Positions 46,288 to 54,318 of a DNA stretch of 64,000 nucleotides are shown piece after piece. Each line of letters begins with the position of its first letter. The stretch's first letter is position 1. Location: assembly GCA_913060695.1 (NCBI GenBank), contig CAJXUA010000014.1, forward strand, positions 1-64,000, given 5' to 3'. The notes under the pieces are model-generated. The model was not told the origin of the DNA, made no database searches, and saw only the letters and a program-made list of their open reading frames with translations. Source of the DNA: an uncultured Gammaproteobacteria bacterium (GTDB lineage Bacteria > Pseudomonadota > Gammaproteobacteria > Pseudomonadales > Pseudohongiellaceae). A program made the translations under genes and the position numbers.

Positions 46288-46309
46288 AAAGGGAGCTTGC
46301 GCTCCCTTT
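46288..46309 (-). terminator. Intrinsic terminator of the tiny gene
   Basis: AAAGGGAGC (46288-46296) and GCTCCCTTT (46301-46309) pair over nine bases with a four-base loop. Read on the minus strand, the stem is followed by TTTTTTATTG, a good T tract, 51 bases after the stop of the 23-codon gene. On the plus strand the tail is weak. Confidence 0.85.
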
Positions 46310-46359
46310 CCGTGATCGCGGGCCCAAACGGAACCTTTGCATTCACAAAGCAGTGTGTC

Positions 46360-46431
46360 TCACCCTAAGAAGGTCATCCCTTGGGTTCCTACTACACCAA
46401 AGTCCGTTGAAGCCTGATTACCACTCGACAT
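46360..46431 (-). CDS. Tiny 23-residue protein or peptide
   Basis: A 23-codon gene that I do not recognise. The peptide starts MSSGNQASTD, is rich in Gly, Ser and Thr, and ends GTQGMTFLG. Evidence that it is real: AAGGAGGTGATCC, the complete complement of the 16S rRNA tail, lies directly before the ATG with ideal spacing. A TTGACA -35 and TACTCT -10 with a 17-base spacer lie upstream, and an intrinsic terminator closes the transcript after a short 3' region. It is divergent from the phosphatidyltransferase gene. It could be a peptide precursor, a small membrane-surface protein or the coding part of a dual-function RNA. It has no strong hydrophobic segment. Confidence 0.7.
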   Translation of the reverse strand: MSSGNQASTDFGVVGTQGMTFLG

Positions 46432-46432
46432 T

Positions 46433-46446
46433 GGATCACCTCCTTT
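46433..46446 (-). promoter_or_regulatory. Full-length Shine-Dalgarno sequence
   Basis: Minus strand AAGGAGGTGATCC is complementary to the 3' end of 16S rRNA over its whole anti-SD tail, far longer than the 4-6 bases used by other genes here. The plus strand therefore mimics the 16S 3' end (GGATCACCTCCTT), but the flanking bases do not resemble rRNA. Confidence 0.8.
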
Positions 46447-46470
46447 TTATATATCAGTTGAAGAGTCTTG

Positions 46471-46499
46471 AGAGTACGCAGGGCAATATGTGCTGTCAA
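46471..46499 (-). promoter_or_regulatory. Sigma-70 promoter of the tiny gene
   Basis: On the minus strand, TTGACA (46499-46494) is a perfect -35 hexamer. After exactly 17 bases, TACTCT (46476-46471) is a moderate -10. The leader to the Shine-Dalgarno would be about 20 bases. Confidence 0.65.
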
Positions 46500-46591
46500 T
46501 TCAAAATTTAAACTCGTTTGCACCGCAGTTGTAGTCGCCCCATATGTGGGCGATGATGCCGCTTTGCAGCTTAGCCAGAACCTTCTTTTCG

Positions 46592-47698
46592 ATGCCAGAA
46601 CTAACACGAGAACTACGCATAATCGGCCTGCTTGGCATGACTATTCTGCTATTGGCAAGCATATGCTTAGCCACTATAGAGAACTATTCACTAGCAATTC
46701 AGTGGCTGCTAATCAGCGCATTACTTTGGGGGCTTGTTTGGCAACAGAGTGCTAAACGCCTCCAAGACAATCGCGTATCCGTAAACGATGCACTCTATCC
46801 AAGCCTAGGCTGGGCCAACCGTCTCACGATACTGCGCGGCTTTCTCATTGCCCTGTGCGCTGGCTTTCTTTGGCAGAATTTCAATCACACCCTACTACTC
46901 TGGTTACCCGCCTTTTTTTATTCCGTTGCAGCCATACTAGACAGGGTAGACGGCTTTGTGGCGCGCAAGACGCAACAGACTAGCCTGATGGGCAATGCAC
47001 TGGATAACGTGTTCGATGCGCTAGGTTTGCTGATAGCCCCGCTACTTGCCCTTAATTTCGCCAAAATTCATTGGGCCTATCTTCTAGTGAGTGGCGCCTA
47101 CTATGCATTCCATCTCGGACTGCGTTGGCGCAACCGCAACGGCCTACCCAATTACCCCCTCACCCCCAATTTGCTGCGCCGCACATTGGCGGGCTTTCAG
47201 ATGGGCTATATCGCCGTAGTGCTGTGGCCTCCATTCGACGCGCAGATAACGCGGCTTGCGGGTTTCGCCTTCATGCTGCCGATTCTCATCGGCTTCATCG
47301 TCGACTGGTTTGTGGTTAGTGGCCGCGTCGACCTGCAGAGAGGGCACTCACAGAAATTTTTCGATGCGCTGGCGACAGGCAGCATCAACTGGGGCCAACC
47401 TTGCCTGCGATTACTGTTCCTTATTGCCCTTGCGGCCATGACTGCCCAAGGGCAATGGCAAGGACTGCCACTGCTTGGGCAGCTATTCGCTGCGGGCCTA
47501 ATTGCGTTCGGCCTTGGAGCAAGGCTGGGCGCACTGCTGGCGCTGATACTGATCGCGCTCCTGCCTCCTGAGCACATTAATGCCGCAAGCAGCATATTCC
47601 TATTTAGTGCCACCTGGATAATGCTTCTGGGCAGCGGTCGCTTTAGTTTGTGGCATGGCGACGACCACTGGGTAGAACGCCAAGACGGTGCGTCATGA
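46592..47698 (+). CDS. CDP-alcohol phosphatidyltransferase family membrane protein
   Basis: Integral membrane enzyme of about 368 residues that should transfer a phosphatidyl or other phospho-alcohol group from a CDP-linked donor to an alcohol. The family motif D-x2-DG-x2-AR-x8-G-x3-D-x3-D is complete, running from LDRVDGFVARK to GNALDNVFD. The chain is longer than common PgsA/PssA enzymes because of extra hydrophobic helices at the C-terminus. I use ATG 46592; ATG 46544 and others are possible, and none has a strong ribosome site. The next gene overlaps by four bases. Acceptor unknown. Confidence 0.85.
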   Translation: MPELTRELRIIGLLGMTILLLASICLATIENYSLAIQWLLISALLWGLVWQQSAKRLQDNRVSVNDALYPSLGWANRLTILRGFLIALCAGFLWQNFNHTLLLWLPAFFYSVAAILDRVDGFVARKTQQTSLMGNALDNVFDALGLLIAPLLALNFAKIHWAYLLVSGAYYAFHLGLRWRNRNGLPNYPLTPNLLRRTLAGFQMGYIAVVLWPPFDAQITRLAGFAFMLPILIGFIVDWFVVSGRVDLQRGHSQKFFDALATGSINWGQPCLRLLFLIALAAMTAQGQWQGLPLLGQLFAAGLIAFGLGARLGALLALILIALLPPEHINAASSIFLFSATWIMLLGSGRFSLWHGDDHWVERQDGAS

Positions 47699-48696
47699 CG
47701 CGCGCTAACGCCATAACCTTGCTCCTGTGGCTCAGTGCTATAGCGCTAGCGACTTGGGTGCTCAAGGACCTGCCCCTAGACGCGATGCGGCAAGGTCTAA
47801 TGCAGCTCAGTGCTAGCCAGTGGTCACTTTGGTTGACACTCAATGTGCTAGTCATGGCGCTATCGACGCTGCGCTGGCATGCCCTTATTGCAGCACTGCA
47901 GGGATCGGTGAGTTTCCTCGCGCTCACTCTGATTCGCTTGGCCGGACAAACCATCAGCTTCGTCACCCCCGGCCCTCAGTTCGGTGGCGAACCGATGCAG
48001 ATCTACTGGCTATATAAACGACAGGGCCTGGCGCTTCCCAAAGCCGTACTCTCTTTAGGTTTGGACCGCTTTCTAGAGCTATGGGTGAATTTCGCGATCC
48101 TGCTCGTAGGCGCACTTCTACTGCTGTTATCTCCGCGCATGGCATTCGCAGACTGGAATCAGGTCGTGCTAATTCTGATGCTACTACTGCTAAGTGTTCC
48201 TATTCTCTTTTTTGCCATGGCCCGCAGGCCGCAATGGATAACGCGTCGCCTGCAGCCACTTGTTACTCGCTGGCTGAGTCATCCACGGCTGGCAGCGCTG
48301 CGCTCCCATCAAGACGCACTGGAGGAGGACTTCAAGGAATTATTGCGACATCGCAAGCGCGTGCTGGTGCAGGCACTAGGCCTGTCCATCTTCAATTGGG
48401 CCGTGATCTTGGCAGAGCTTTGGCTGCTATTACTTTTCGCGCAAATCTCTGTTGATCTGCAAGGCTTCACGCTCATCGCCATTTCGATCCGACTGGCGAT
48501 GCTATTACCGCTGCCGGGCGGGATAGGCACTATCGAGGCGGCATTACTGTGGAGCATACAGATGCTCGGGTACGAGCTTAGCGACGCCTTAGCCCTGATC
48601 GCATTGATGCGCCTTCGAGACTGCCTCATCTTGCTCGCAGGCGCAGCGAGTCTTGCCGCATTGCGCACTAAGCGCATGAGCCCAGAGGCGACCTAG
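47695..48696 (+). CDS. Flippase-like membrane protein (LPG synthase TM-domain / YbhN family)
   Basis: Polytopic protein of 333 residues with about eight membrane segments, in the lysylphosphatidylglycerol-synthase transmembrane family (UPF0104-like), whose MprF member flips lipids. Motifs: LRWHALIAALQG, ISFVTPGPQFGGEPMQIYWL, LDRFLELWVNF and a late PLPGGIGTIEAALLW. The start ATG overlaps the phosphatidyltransferase stop as ATGA. It lacks the catalytic aminoacyl domain of MprF. Paired with a phosphatidyltransferase, lipid translocation is a sound inference. Confidence 0.88.
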   Translation: MTRANAITLLLWLSAIALATWVLKDLPLDAMRQGLMQLSASQWSLWLTLNVLVMALSTLRWHALIAALQGSVSFLALTLIRLAGQTISFVTPGPQFGGEPMQIYWLYKRQGLALPKAVLSLGLDRFLELWVNFAILLVGALLLLLSPRMAFADWNQVVLILMLLLLSVPILFFAMARRPQWITRRLQPLVTRWLSHPRLAALRSHQDALEEDFKELLRHRKRVLVQALGLSIFNWAVILAELWLLLLFAQISVDLQGFTLIAISIRLAMLLPLPGGIGTIEAALLWSIQMLGYELSDALALIALMRLRDCLILLAGAASLAALRTKRMSPEAT

Positions 48697-48749
48697 CACC
48701 AATCTCCCGATTCAGGCACTATGTAGTGAATTGCCTAGGAGACCAAGCT

Positions 48750-49340
48750 GTGAATTTTCTGCATCCAATCGCCGCACTTTGTATCGCGTTATCTGTATCA
48801 CTCCCCGCCCTCGCGCAGCGCCCACTCGATGACACACTCAACGATCCCACAGTACTGCGTGGCTTGGCTCAGATTGATGCCACTCGTGATCTATCTGCTC
48901 AAAGACTCGTTAGGATCGGGGGAATCATTTCACCCTCCGGGGAAGAGCTTGAGCGTGCACAGGCTGTTGCCGGGCTAATGCGCGAGATAGGACTGCAGGA
49001 TGTGCAGATCACCGCTAGCCCAAATGCCATCGGCCGCATTCCCGGCAGCTCGGGCAAGTCTATTGTGTTTGTCGCGACGCTCGACGATCTGGCCACTGTA
49101 GCCGAGCATCAGCGTGCCGCTGACAGCCTTCCAATTATCGAAGGGGACCGAGTAGTTGGGCCAGGCACGAATACATCCTTAACTACCATCGCGATAGCGG
49201 GCGGCACACTCTCCATTGCGATCTCCAGCGAAAGAGGCGGGCAACGCGGCTTTGCAGATGAGTGGGCCGATATCGAGGTTATGCAGCGCACGGCCAAAAA
49301 CGTCTTTCTAACTGCAGTCACACAAGCGAACGCCAACTAG
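48750..49340 (+). CDS. Short exported M20-peptidase-like protein lacking the catalytic half
   Basis: A 196-residue exported protein starting at GTG 48750 (AGGAGA eight bases upstream; signal to PALAQ). The mature part resembles the N-terminal start of M20-type peptidases: QRLVRIGGIISPSGEELERAQAVAGLMREIGL, then a region where AHLDTV is expected but ATLDDLATV is found, and GDRVVGPGTNTSLT. The zinc-binding His is therefore missing and the chain ends before the remaining ligands. No downstream frame continues it. It may be a decayed or repurposed binding protein. A D-aminoacylase gene follows 22 bases later. Confidence 0.6.
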   Translation: MNFLHPIAALCIALSVSLPALAQRPLDDTLNDPTVLRGLAQIDATRDLSAQRLVRIGGIISPSGEELERAQAVAGLMREIGLQDVQITASPNAIGRIPGSSGKSIVFVATLDDLATVAEHQRAADSLPIIEGDRVVGPGTNTSLTTIAIAGGTLSIAISSERGGQRGFADEWADIEVMQRTAKNVFLTAVTQANAN

Positions 49341-49362
49341 AATACTACACAGGAGAAATAGG

Positions 49363-50973
49363 ATGCGCGCACTACTTAGCATTGGCGTCATGGCGGCACT
49401 GTTCGCTTGCTCGAGCGAAACGGAAAATGCAGTGACACCTGAGCCCTTCGATGTTTTGCTACACGGCGGGCAGATTTACAATGGCGATGACAACATGCCC
49501 GTCGTGGGCGATGTCGGCATACGCGGCAACCGAATAGCCGCGGTAGGCGGCGATCTTAGTGCTCACCCGGCTACACTAGTCTTGGATGTTAGCGACCTAG
49601 CCGTCACCCCGGGTTTCATCGACATCCATAGCCATGCGGTGCGCGGCACAATCGATGACGACATCTTTCGCTGGCCTGATTCGGAAAATCTAATTCGCCA
49701 AGGAGTCACCACGGTTATCGGCGGGCCCGATGGGGACTCTCCTCTGCCAATCACCGACACCTTCGCCGCGATCGAGGCCAACCCCTCTTCCGTGAACTTC
49801 GGCACCTTCGTCGGTCATGGCTCGATTCGCGAACTCATCGTGGGTGAGCAAGATAGACCCGCCACGGCAGAGGAGCTCGAGTTAATGCGCGAGCAGGTAA
49901 CTCTTGCGATGGAGACTGGCTCCTTCGGACTATCCTCGGGTCTCATTTACGCCCCCGGCCGATTCGCAGATACAGAGGAGGTTATCGAATTAGCCAAGGT
50001 AGCGGCGCCCTACGCTGGCATCTACATCAGCCATATGCGCGAAGAGGGCTTGGAGGTACTGACCAGCGTTGCGGAGACAATTCGCATAGGCGAGGAAGGC
50101 GGACTACCGACCCAGATCACCCATCATAAGATCGTCGGCGCCCCGATGTGGGGAAGCTCGACCGAGACTCTGCGCATGGTCGACGAGGCCATCGCTCGCG
50201 GCGTGGATGTCTCCATCGATCAATACCCCTACACCGCCTCGGCAACCAGCCTCACGATTCTGTTTCCCGGCTGGAGCCTCGATGGCGGACGCGAGGCCCT
50301 GCTCGCACGCATGGAAGACAGCGTGCAGCGACAGCAGCTCAAGATGGATATTGTGCACAATATCGAGGTCGATCGAGGCGGCAACGACCCAGCGAATGTC
50401 GTTATCGCTGTCTGCCCCCACGACGCTACTCTCAATGGTCTCAACCTGAGTGAAATCCTGCGCATGCAGGAGCGCAATGTGAACAAAGACAATGCGGCAG
50501 ACTTACTGATGGAGTTAGTGACAGCTGGCAATTGTGACGCAGTATTCCACGCCATAGACGAGGACGATGTACGCAATATCATGCGTCATCCTCAGACCAT
50601 GATCGCCTCCGATGGCGGAGTCATGGGCCCCACCGATCGTATGCCCCATCCACGCAACTATGGCACCTTCGCGCGCTTGCTTGGGCACTACGCTAGAGAA
50701 GAGGGTGTAGTGCCCTTGCACACGGCAATTTATAAAGTGTCGAAACTTCCTGCGGAGCGAATCAACTTAGATGAGCGTGGCCGAATCCAAGTGGGGGCAT
50801 TTGCGGACATAGCGGTACTAGATCTGGATGAGGTCATCGACACAGCCACATTCGACGCGCCACACCAGTACGCCAAGGGTGCGCATCATGTGTTCGTCAA
50901 TGGTGAGGCTGTGCTACTCAATGGCGCGATGACGGGCGAGCGCCCCGGCATAATTCTACGTTCGACAGATTAG
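49363..50973 (+). CDS. N-acyl-D-amino-acid deacylase-like amidohydrolase lipoprotein
   Basis: Amidohydrolase of 536 residues with lipoprotein signal (LFACSS near residue 17), so probably membrane-tethered outside the cytoplasm. Metal-site motifs: GFIDIHSHAV, a YISHMREEG His, QITHHKIVG and MIASDGGVMGP for the catalytic Asp. A GRIQVGAFADIAVLDLDEV stretch at the C-terminus is typical of the amidohydrolase-3/D-aminoacylase group. AGGAGAAATAGG stands before the ATG. With the M20-like gene upstream, a role in handling acylated or D-amino acid compounds is suggested. Confidence 0.9.
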   Translation: MRALLSIGVMAALFACSSETENAVTPEPFDVLLHGGQIYNGDDNMPVVGDVGIRGNRIAAVGGDLSAHPATLVLDVSDLAVTPGFIDIHSHAVRGTIDDDIFRWPDSENLIRQGVTTVIGGPDGDSPLPITDTFAAIEANPSSVNFGTFVGHGSIRELIVGEQDRPATAEELELMREQVTLAMETGSFGLSSGLIYAPGRFADTEEVIELAKVAAPYAGIYISHMREEGLEVLTSVAETIRIGEEGGLPTQITHHKIVGAPMWGSSTETLRMVDEAIARGVDVSIDQYPYTASATSLTILFPGWSLDGGREALLARMEDSVQRQQLKMDIVHNIEVDRGGNDPANVVIAVCPHDATLNGLNLSEILRMQERNVNKDNAADLLMELVTAGNCDAVFHAIDEDDVRNIMRHPQTMIASDGGVMGPTDRMPHPRNYGTFARLLGHYAREEGVVPLHTAIYKVSKLPAERINLDERGRIQVGAFADIAVLDLDEVIDTATFDAPHQYAKGAHHVFVNGEAVLLNGAMTGERPGIILRSTD

Positions 50974-50993
50974 CCCCTAGAGCGAGCGCAGCA

Positions 50994-51383
50994 CTATGCT
51001 GCGACTTGCTTGCGATAGGCGGCCCAACAGCTGTCGTTCTCCCACAGCTTGACGTTTAGAAAGCCAGGCGCAGGAAACTTAATCAGGCTGAGCATTTTAT
51101 CGCAGATGATGCGACTAAAATGCTCAATGCTTGGGTTCAATCCCTCGAACTCCGGCTTGTCATTAAGAAGCGCGTCGCGATAATAGTCCACGATCTGTTT
51201 CATGGCCGCCTCGATCTCGACGATGTCGACTAGGTAGCCGTGCTTGTCTAGGCGTTCGGCCTCGATACTAATCTCTACGACATAATGATGCGCATGGGGA
51301 AAGTTCTCGCTTCCCCAGTCACCGCCAATCAAAAAATGGCGGGCAATAAATTCGTGCGTAACGGCAACGGTATACATGTACAT
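50994..51383 (-). CDS. 6-pyruvoyltetrahydropterin synthase-family protein with Glu in place of catalytic Cys
   Basis: A 129-residue T-fold protein of the PTPS/QueD family. Zinc His are H16 (FIARHFL) and H30/H32 (PHAHHY). Other conserved parts are NPSIEHFSRIIC (usually NPTxEN) and KLWENDSCWAAY (usually VWETPTSWAEY). At the place of the catalytic Cys, four before the HxH, stands Glu26, as in PTPS-III type paralogues that can form 6-hydroxymethyl-dihydropterin; QueD and classical PTPS keep Cys. No other queuosine gene is present. It is the third gene of the minus-strand row after RibD-like and MDR genes, starting 15 bases past the MDR stop. Confidence 0.85.
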   Translation of the reverse strand: MYMYTVAVTHEFIARHFLIGGDWGSENFPHAHHYVVEISIEAERLDKHGYLVDIVEIEAAMKQIVDYYRDALLNDKPEFEGLNPSIEHFSRIICDKMLSLIKFPAPGFLNVKLWENDSCWAAYRKQVAA

Positions 51384-51397
51384 TCCTTTCGTCTAAT

Positions 51398-52408
51398 TCA
51401 TTCGTAAGTGAACAGCGCCTGAGTGATTGACTCAGGGGTCTTGTGTATTTTTTTATAAAGAGCTGGAGCCTCGTCGATACCACAGCGGCTATCGACCCAC
51501 TGGCTCGGTTTCAATGCCGACAACATCTGCCACGCCACATCGAAACGACGCGCCTTAGTCCAGCGCGCAGAAAGTGCGGGCGCGATGCTACTGACTTGGC
51601 TCGTGCTGATCTGCAGGCGGTTGCGGTGCGCCTTGCCCCCTAGGGCGATGGCTGCGCTCTTACTTCCATACCAACTGCCAATAATTATACGACTACCATA
51701 GCCCGATAGATCGATGGCGAGATTCAGCGCCTGTGGAGAGCCGCTTAGTTCGAATATCAAGTCGGCTCCCTGCTCACCCAACTTCTCCTCGATTGCGCTA
51801 GCCTGTTCTGGTGAGAACACTGCACTTGCCCCTAACTCTTGTGCTCGCTCACGCCGCGCTTGAATGCCATCCACGCAGAGCAACTTCGACAGGGGATAGC
51901 GAGCCAACAGGCCCGTAAGCAACAGACCCACCACACCCTGCCCTAGCACCGCAACGCTCTCGCCGATCAGGGCCTGACCATCCTGCGCGAGGTTCACGGC
52001 GGTTTCCATATTGGCGAGGAAGGCTGCGTCTTCGAACGCCACTTCGTCTGGAATTGGAATTAGCCCGGCCGGTTCACTCAAGAAATGACTGGCATGGGGC
52101 GCGAAACCGAACACACGTTTGCCCAGCATGTCCTTTGCTACATTCGCGCCAACGGCATCGATGGTGCCAACGCTGGCGTAACCGTATTGCAGCGGATAGG
52201 TAGGGCTTTGTTGCATATTTTCTAGCACGGCATCTAGAGCAAGGTCTCGCGGAAGCTCGCCTCGGTAGACGAGCATCTCTGTGCCCGCGCTAACGGCAGA
52301 ACAATGCGTGCGCACCCGCACCGAATCGGCATCCGGCTCGGGGCAGCTCACCACTCTTGTCTCAATCGACTCTGGTCCAAGAAACCACAGCTGTTTAGTG
52401 TTCGCCAT
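51398..52408 (-). CDS. MDR-family dehydrogenase
   Basis: Medium-chain dehydrogenase/reductase of 336 residues. Start ATG 52408 overlaps the stop of the upstream RibD-like gene (TAATG). The N-terminal part has SAVSAGTEMLVYRGELP instead of the Cys-Gly catalytic zinc motif, a pattern I associate with the BchC-like branch. The nucleotide fold is marked by SVAVLGQGVVGLLLTGLLA. Oxidation or reduction of a side chain of the presumed pterin-like product is inferred from the operon. Confidence 0.85.
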   Translation of the reverse strand: MANTKQLWFLGPESIETRVVSCPEPDADSVRVRTHCSAVSAGTEMLVYRGELPRDLALDAVLENMQQSPTYPLQYGYASVGTIDAVGANVAKDMLGKRVFGFAPHASHFLSEPAGLIPIPDEVAFEDAAFLANMETAVNLAQDGQALIGESVAVLGQGVVGLLLTGLLARYPLSKLLCVDGIQARRERAQELGASAVFSPEQASAIEEKLGEQGADLIFELSGSPQALNLAIDLSGYGSRIIIGSWYGSKSAAIALGGKAHRNRLQISTSQVSSIAPALSARWTKARRFDVAWQMLSALKPSQWVDSRCGIDEAPALYKKIHKTPESITQALFTYE

Positions 52409-53151
52409 TACTGCGCCTCGATCGAATAGTGGAGATTGCCCCACATGATTAGGTCGTCCTCAAGCCGCTGCGTATGCAGCGGTGCGATGCGTGGTAGTCG
52501 AGCGCTACTATGAATACCTAGATCTCCAATCGCCTTATAGCCACCGACTAGGGCTGGCGCGATCGTCAGGACGATCGCATCGGCAAGGCCTGCGCGGACG
52601 AAGGCACTGATGACCTGAGCCCCGCCCTCCACCATAATGCTCCGAATGCCGCGCTGCCAGAGCTCCTGCACGGCCAGGGTAAGGTCCACCGAGCCATCCT
52701 CGCCCACGGCAACGCCGATCAATTTTATATCGTCACGTATTGTACTCGCGTGTTCCTGTCGCGTTAGCACCCAGCACTGCCGACCCTGGGACTGGCTCAG
52801 GCGCGAGGCACTGGGCATGCGTAGCTGACTATCCAGAACGATTGGTTGCGGATTCTGCCCACTACACTCGCGCACCGTAAGCTGCGGATCGTCGGCTAGA
52901 ACAGTCCCGATGCCGACTAGGATGCCATCGTGCATGCTGCGCAGGCGATGAGTAAGACGCATCGACTGCGGATTACTAAGGGCCAAGGACTCGTTTGGGC
53001 TCAGCGCCAAACTGCCATCCCAGCTCTGCGCATAGCAAAGCGTCACCTGGGGGCGCTGCGCAACTTGCATGCAGCGACGATGGTCTTGCAACCACTGCTC
53101 TATTTGTTCACAAATTATCATTGGCATAGCCGCGAATGGTAAGGTGCCCAT
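52408..53151 (-). CDS. RibD C-terminal-type pyrimidine reductase
   Basis: A 247-residue protein made only of the RibD_C/dihydrofolate-reductase-like domain, without the deaminase half of RibD. Motifs: VTLCYAQSWDGSLAL, RLRSMHDGILVGIGTVLADDPQLTVR, QPIVLDSQLRMP and IRSIMVEGGAQVISAFV. RibD reductase acts on a GTP-derived ribosylaminopyrimidine with NADPH, so a related GTP-derived substrate is likely. First gene of the minus-strand row; in-frame Met at 53127 or 53121 are alternative starts, none with a clear ribosome site. Divergent from the glycosyltransferase over about 100 bases. Confidence 0.88.
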   Translation of the reverse strand: MGTLPFAAMPMIICEQIEQWLQDHRRCMQVAQRPQVTLCYAQSWDGSLALSPNESLALSNPQSMRLTHRLRSMHDGILVGIGTVLADDPQLTVRECSGQNPQPIVLDSQLRMPSASRLSQSQGRQCWVLTRQEHASTIRDDIKLIGVAVGEDGSVDLTLAVQELWQRGIRSIMVEGGAQVISAFVRAGLADAIVLTIAPALVGGYKAIGDLGIHSSARLPRIAPLHTQRLEDDLIMWGNLHYSIEAQ

Positions 53152-53253
53152 CTACTTAAGGCAAGGTAAGCCCACCTACTTCCGATTTTTATACGCTGGG
53201 CATAACGCCCCACACAGGTCACAATATGCGCAAACCGCAAACTAGGAGCAGCA

Positions 53254-54318
53254 GTGACACAGCAGATGTATTTCGCGATTCCCGGCGACCTTAACGCACG
53301 CACCGGGGGCTATGGCTACGATCGTCGCCTGCTAGTGGAGCTACGCAAACGAGGCCTACTGGTCGAGCACATCGAACTGGATGCCAGCTTTGCTTTCCCA
53401 GATGCTAATGCCTTGCAACACGCAGAGCGTGTCTTCGCCGAACTGCCGGACCAATCACTAGTGCTAGTTGACGGTCTCGCCTTTGGTGCGATGGCGCAAT
53501 GCGCAATGCGACACTCCAAAAGACTGCGACTGGTCGCTCTTTGTCATCACCCGCTAGCCCTAGAGAGTGGCCTGAGCCCGATACAGCAACAGGCCTTCTT
53601 GGAGTCCGAGCGGATTGCCTTGCAGTGCGCGCGCGCGGTCATCGTGACTAGCGCGAACACTGCAAGCACTCTCACAGAGTTGTTTGCCATACCCAGTTCA
53701 GACATAACCGTGGCACAACCTGGTACCGACAGCGTCGACTTCGCTCCCTGCGCAGGAGAACCACCGGTGCTCCTCAGTGTCGCTACCCTGACCCGCCGTA
53801 AGGCTCACGATGTGTTAATCGATGCGCTTACGACGCTGGCCGACCTACCCTGGCAGGCACGCTTTGTTGGGGGCGCCCAATTCGATGTGCAATGGGGGCA
53901 GAAACTACGCCAGCAGATTAGCGCTGCGGGGCTAGACTCTCGTATACATTTAGTCGGCAGCGTCGAGGATCTTGCGAGCGAATATCTCAATGCCGATATC
54001 TTCGTCCTACCCTCACGCTATGAAGGCTACGGCATGGTGTTCGCAGAAGCCCTCGCCTATGGGCTGCCTATCGTCGCGGCGCGCGCGGGGGCGGTTGCCG
54101 ATGTAGTGCCGGAGTCTGCGGGCTGCTTAGTGCCCGTAGAGGACGTTCAGGCGCTCGCACAGGCACTGCGTATGCTATTGACGGAGCCCCAGGTATACGC
54201 ACAATTACGAGCAGGCGCACAAGCCGCCGCCAAACGATTAAGCACTTGGCAAGACACCGCAGATTCTGTCTTCGCCTGCATTGAAAACATTAGCAACAAA
54301 GCAGAGAGAGTTACATGA
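53254..54318 (+). CDS. Glycosyltransferase family 4 (GT-B)
   Basis: Cytoplasmic or membrane-associated glycosyltransferase of 354 residues. Start GTG 53254 with AGGAG upstream. The acceptor-side N-terminus opens YFAIPGDLNARTGGYGYDRRLL. The donor domain shows LLSVATLTRRKAHDVLIDAL, LVGSVEDLASEYLNADIFVLPSRYEGYGMVFAEALAYGLPIVA (parts only), the usual EX7E region of GT4. The stop overlaps the methyltransferase ATG (ATGA). It probably adds a sugar to the product of the divergent reductase row. Confidence 0.9.
   Translation: MTQQMYFAIPGDLNARTGGYGYDRRLLVELRKRGLLVEHIELDASFAFPDANALQHAERVFAELPDQSLVLVDGLAFGAMAQCAMRHSKRLRLVALCHHPLALESGLSPIQQQAFLESERIALQCARAVIVTSANTASTLTELFAIPSSDITVAQPGTDSVDFAPCAGEPPVLLSVATLTRRKAHDVLIDALTTLADLPWQARFVGGAQFDVQWGQKLRQQISAAGLDSRIHLVGSVEDLASEYLNADIFVLPSRYEGYGMVFAEALAYGLPIVAARAGAVADVVPESAGCLVPVEDVQALAQALRMLLTEPQVYAQLRAGAQAAAKRLSTWQDTADSVFACIENISNKAERVT

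Noticed and set aside
46420-46450. Plus-strand resemblance to the 3' end of 16S rRNA (GGATCACCTCCTT)
   Set aside because: The neighbouring bases do not match 16S rRNA or a spacer. The match is the mirror image of the strong Shine-Dalgarno on the other strand.
46392-46607. 71-codon minus-strand frame overlapping the tiny gene and its promoter
   Set aside because: It reads through the promoter and ribosome site in another frame. The 23-codon frame explains those signals and this one does not.
50994-51383. QueD assignment for the PTPS-family gene
   Set aside because: The catalytic Cys is replaced by Glu and no other queuosine gene is close by.
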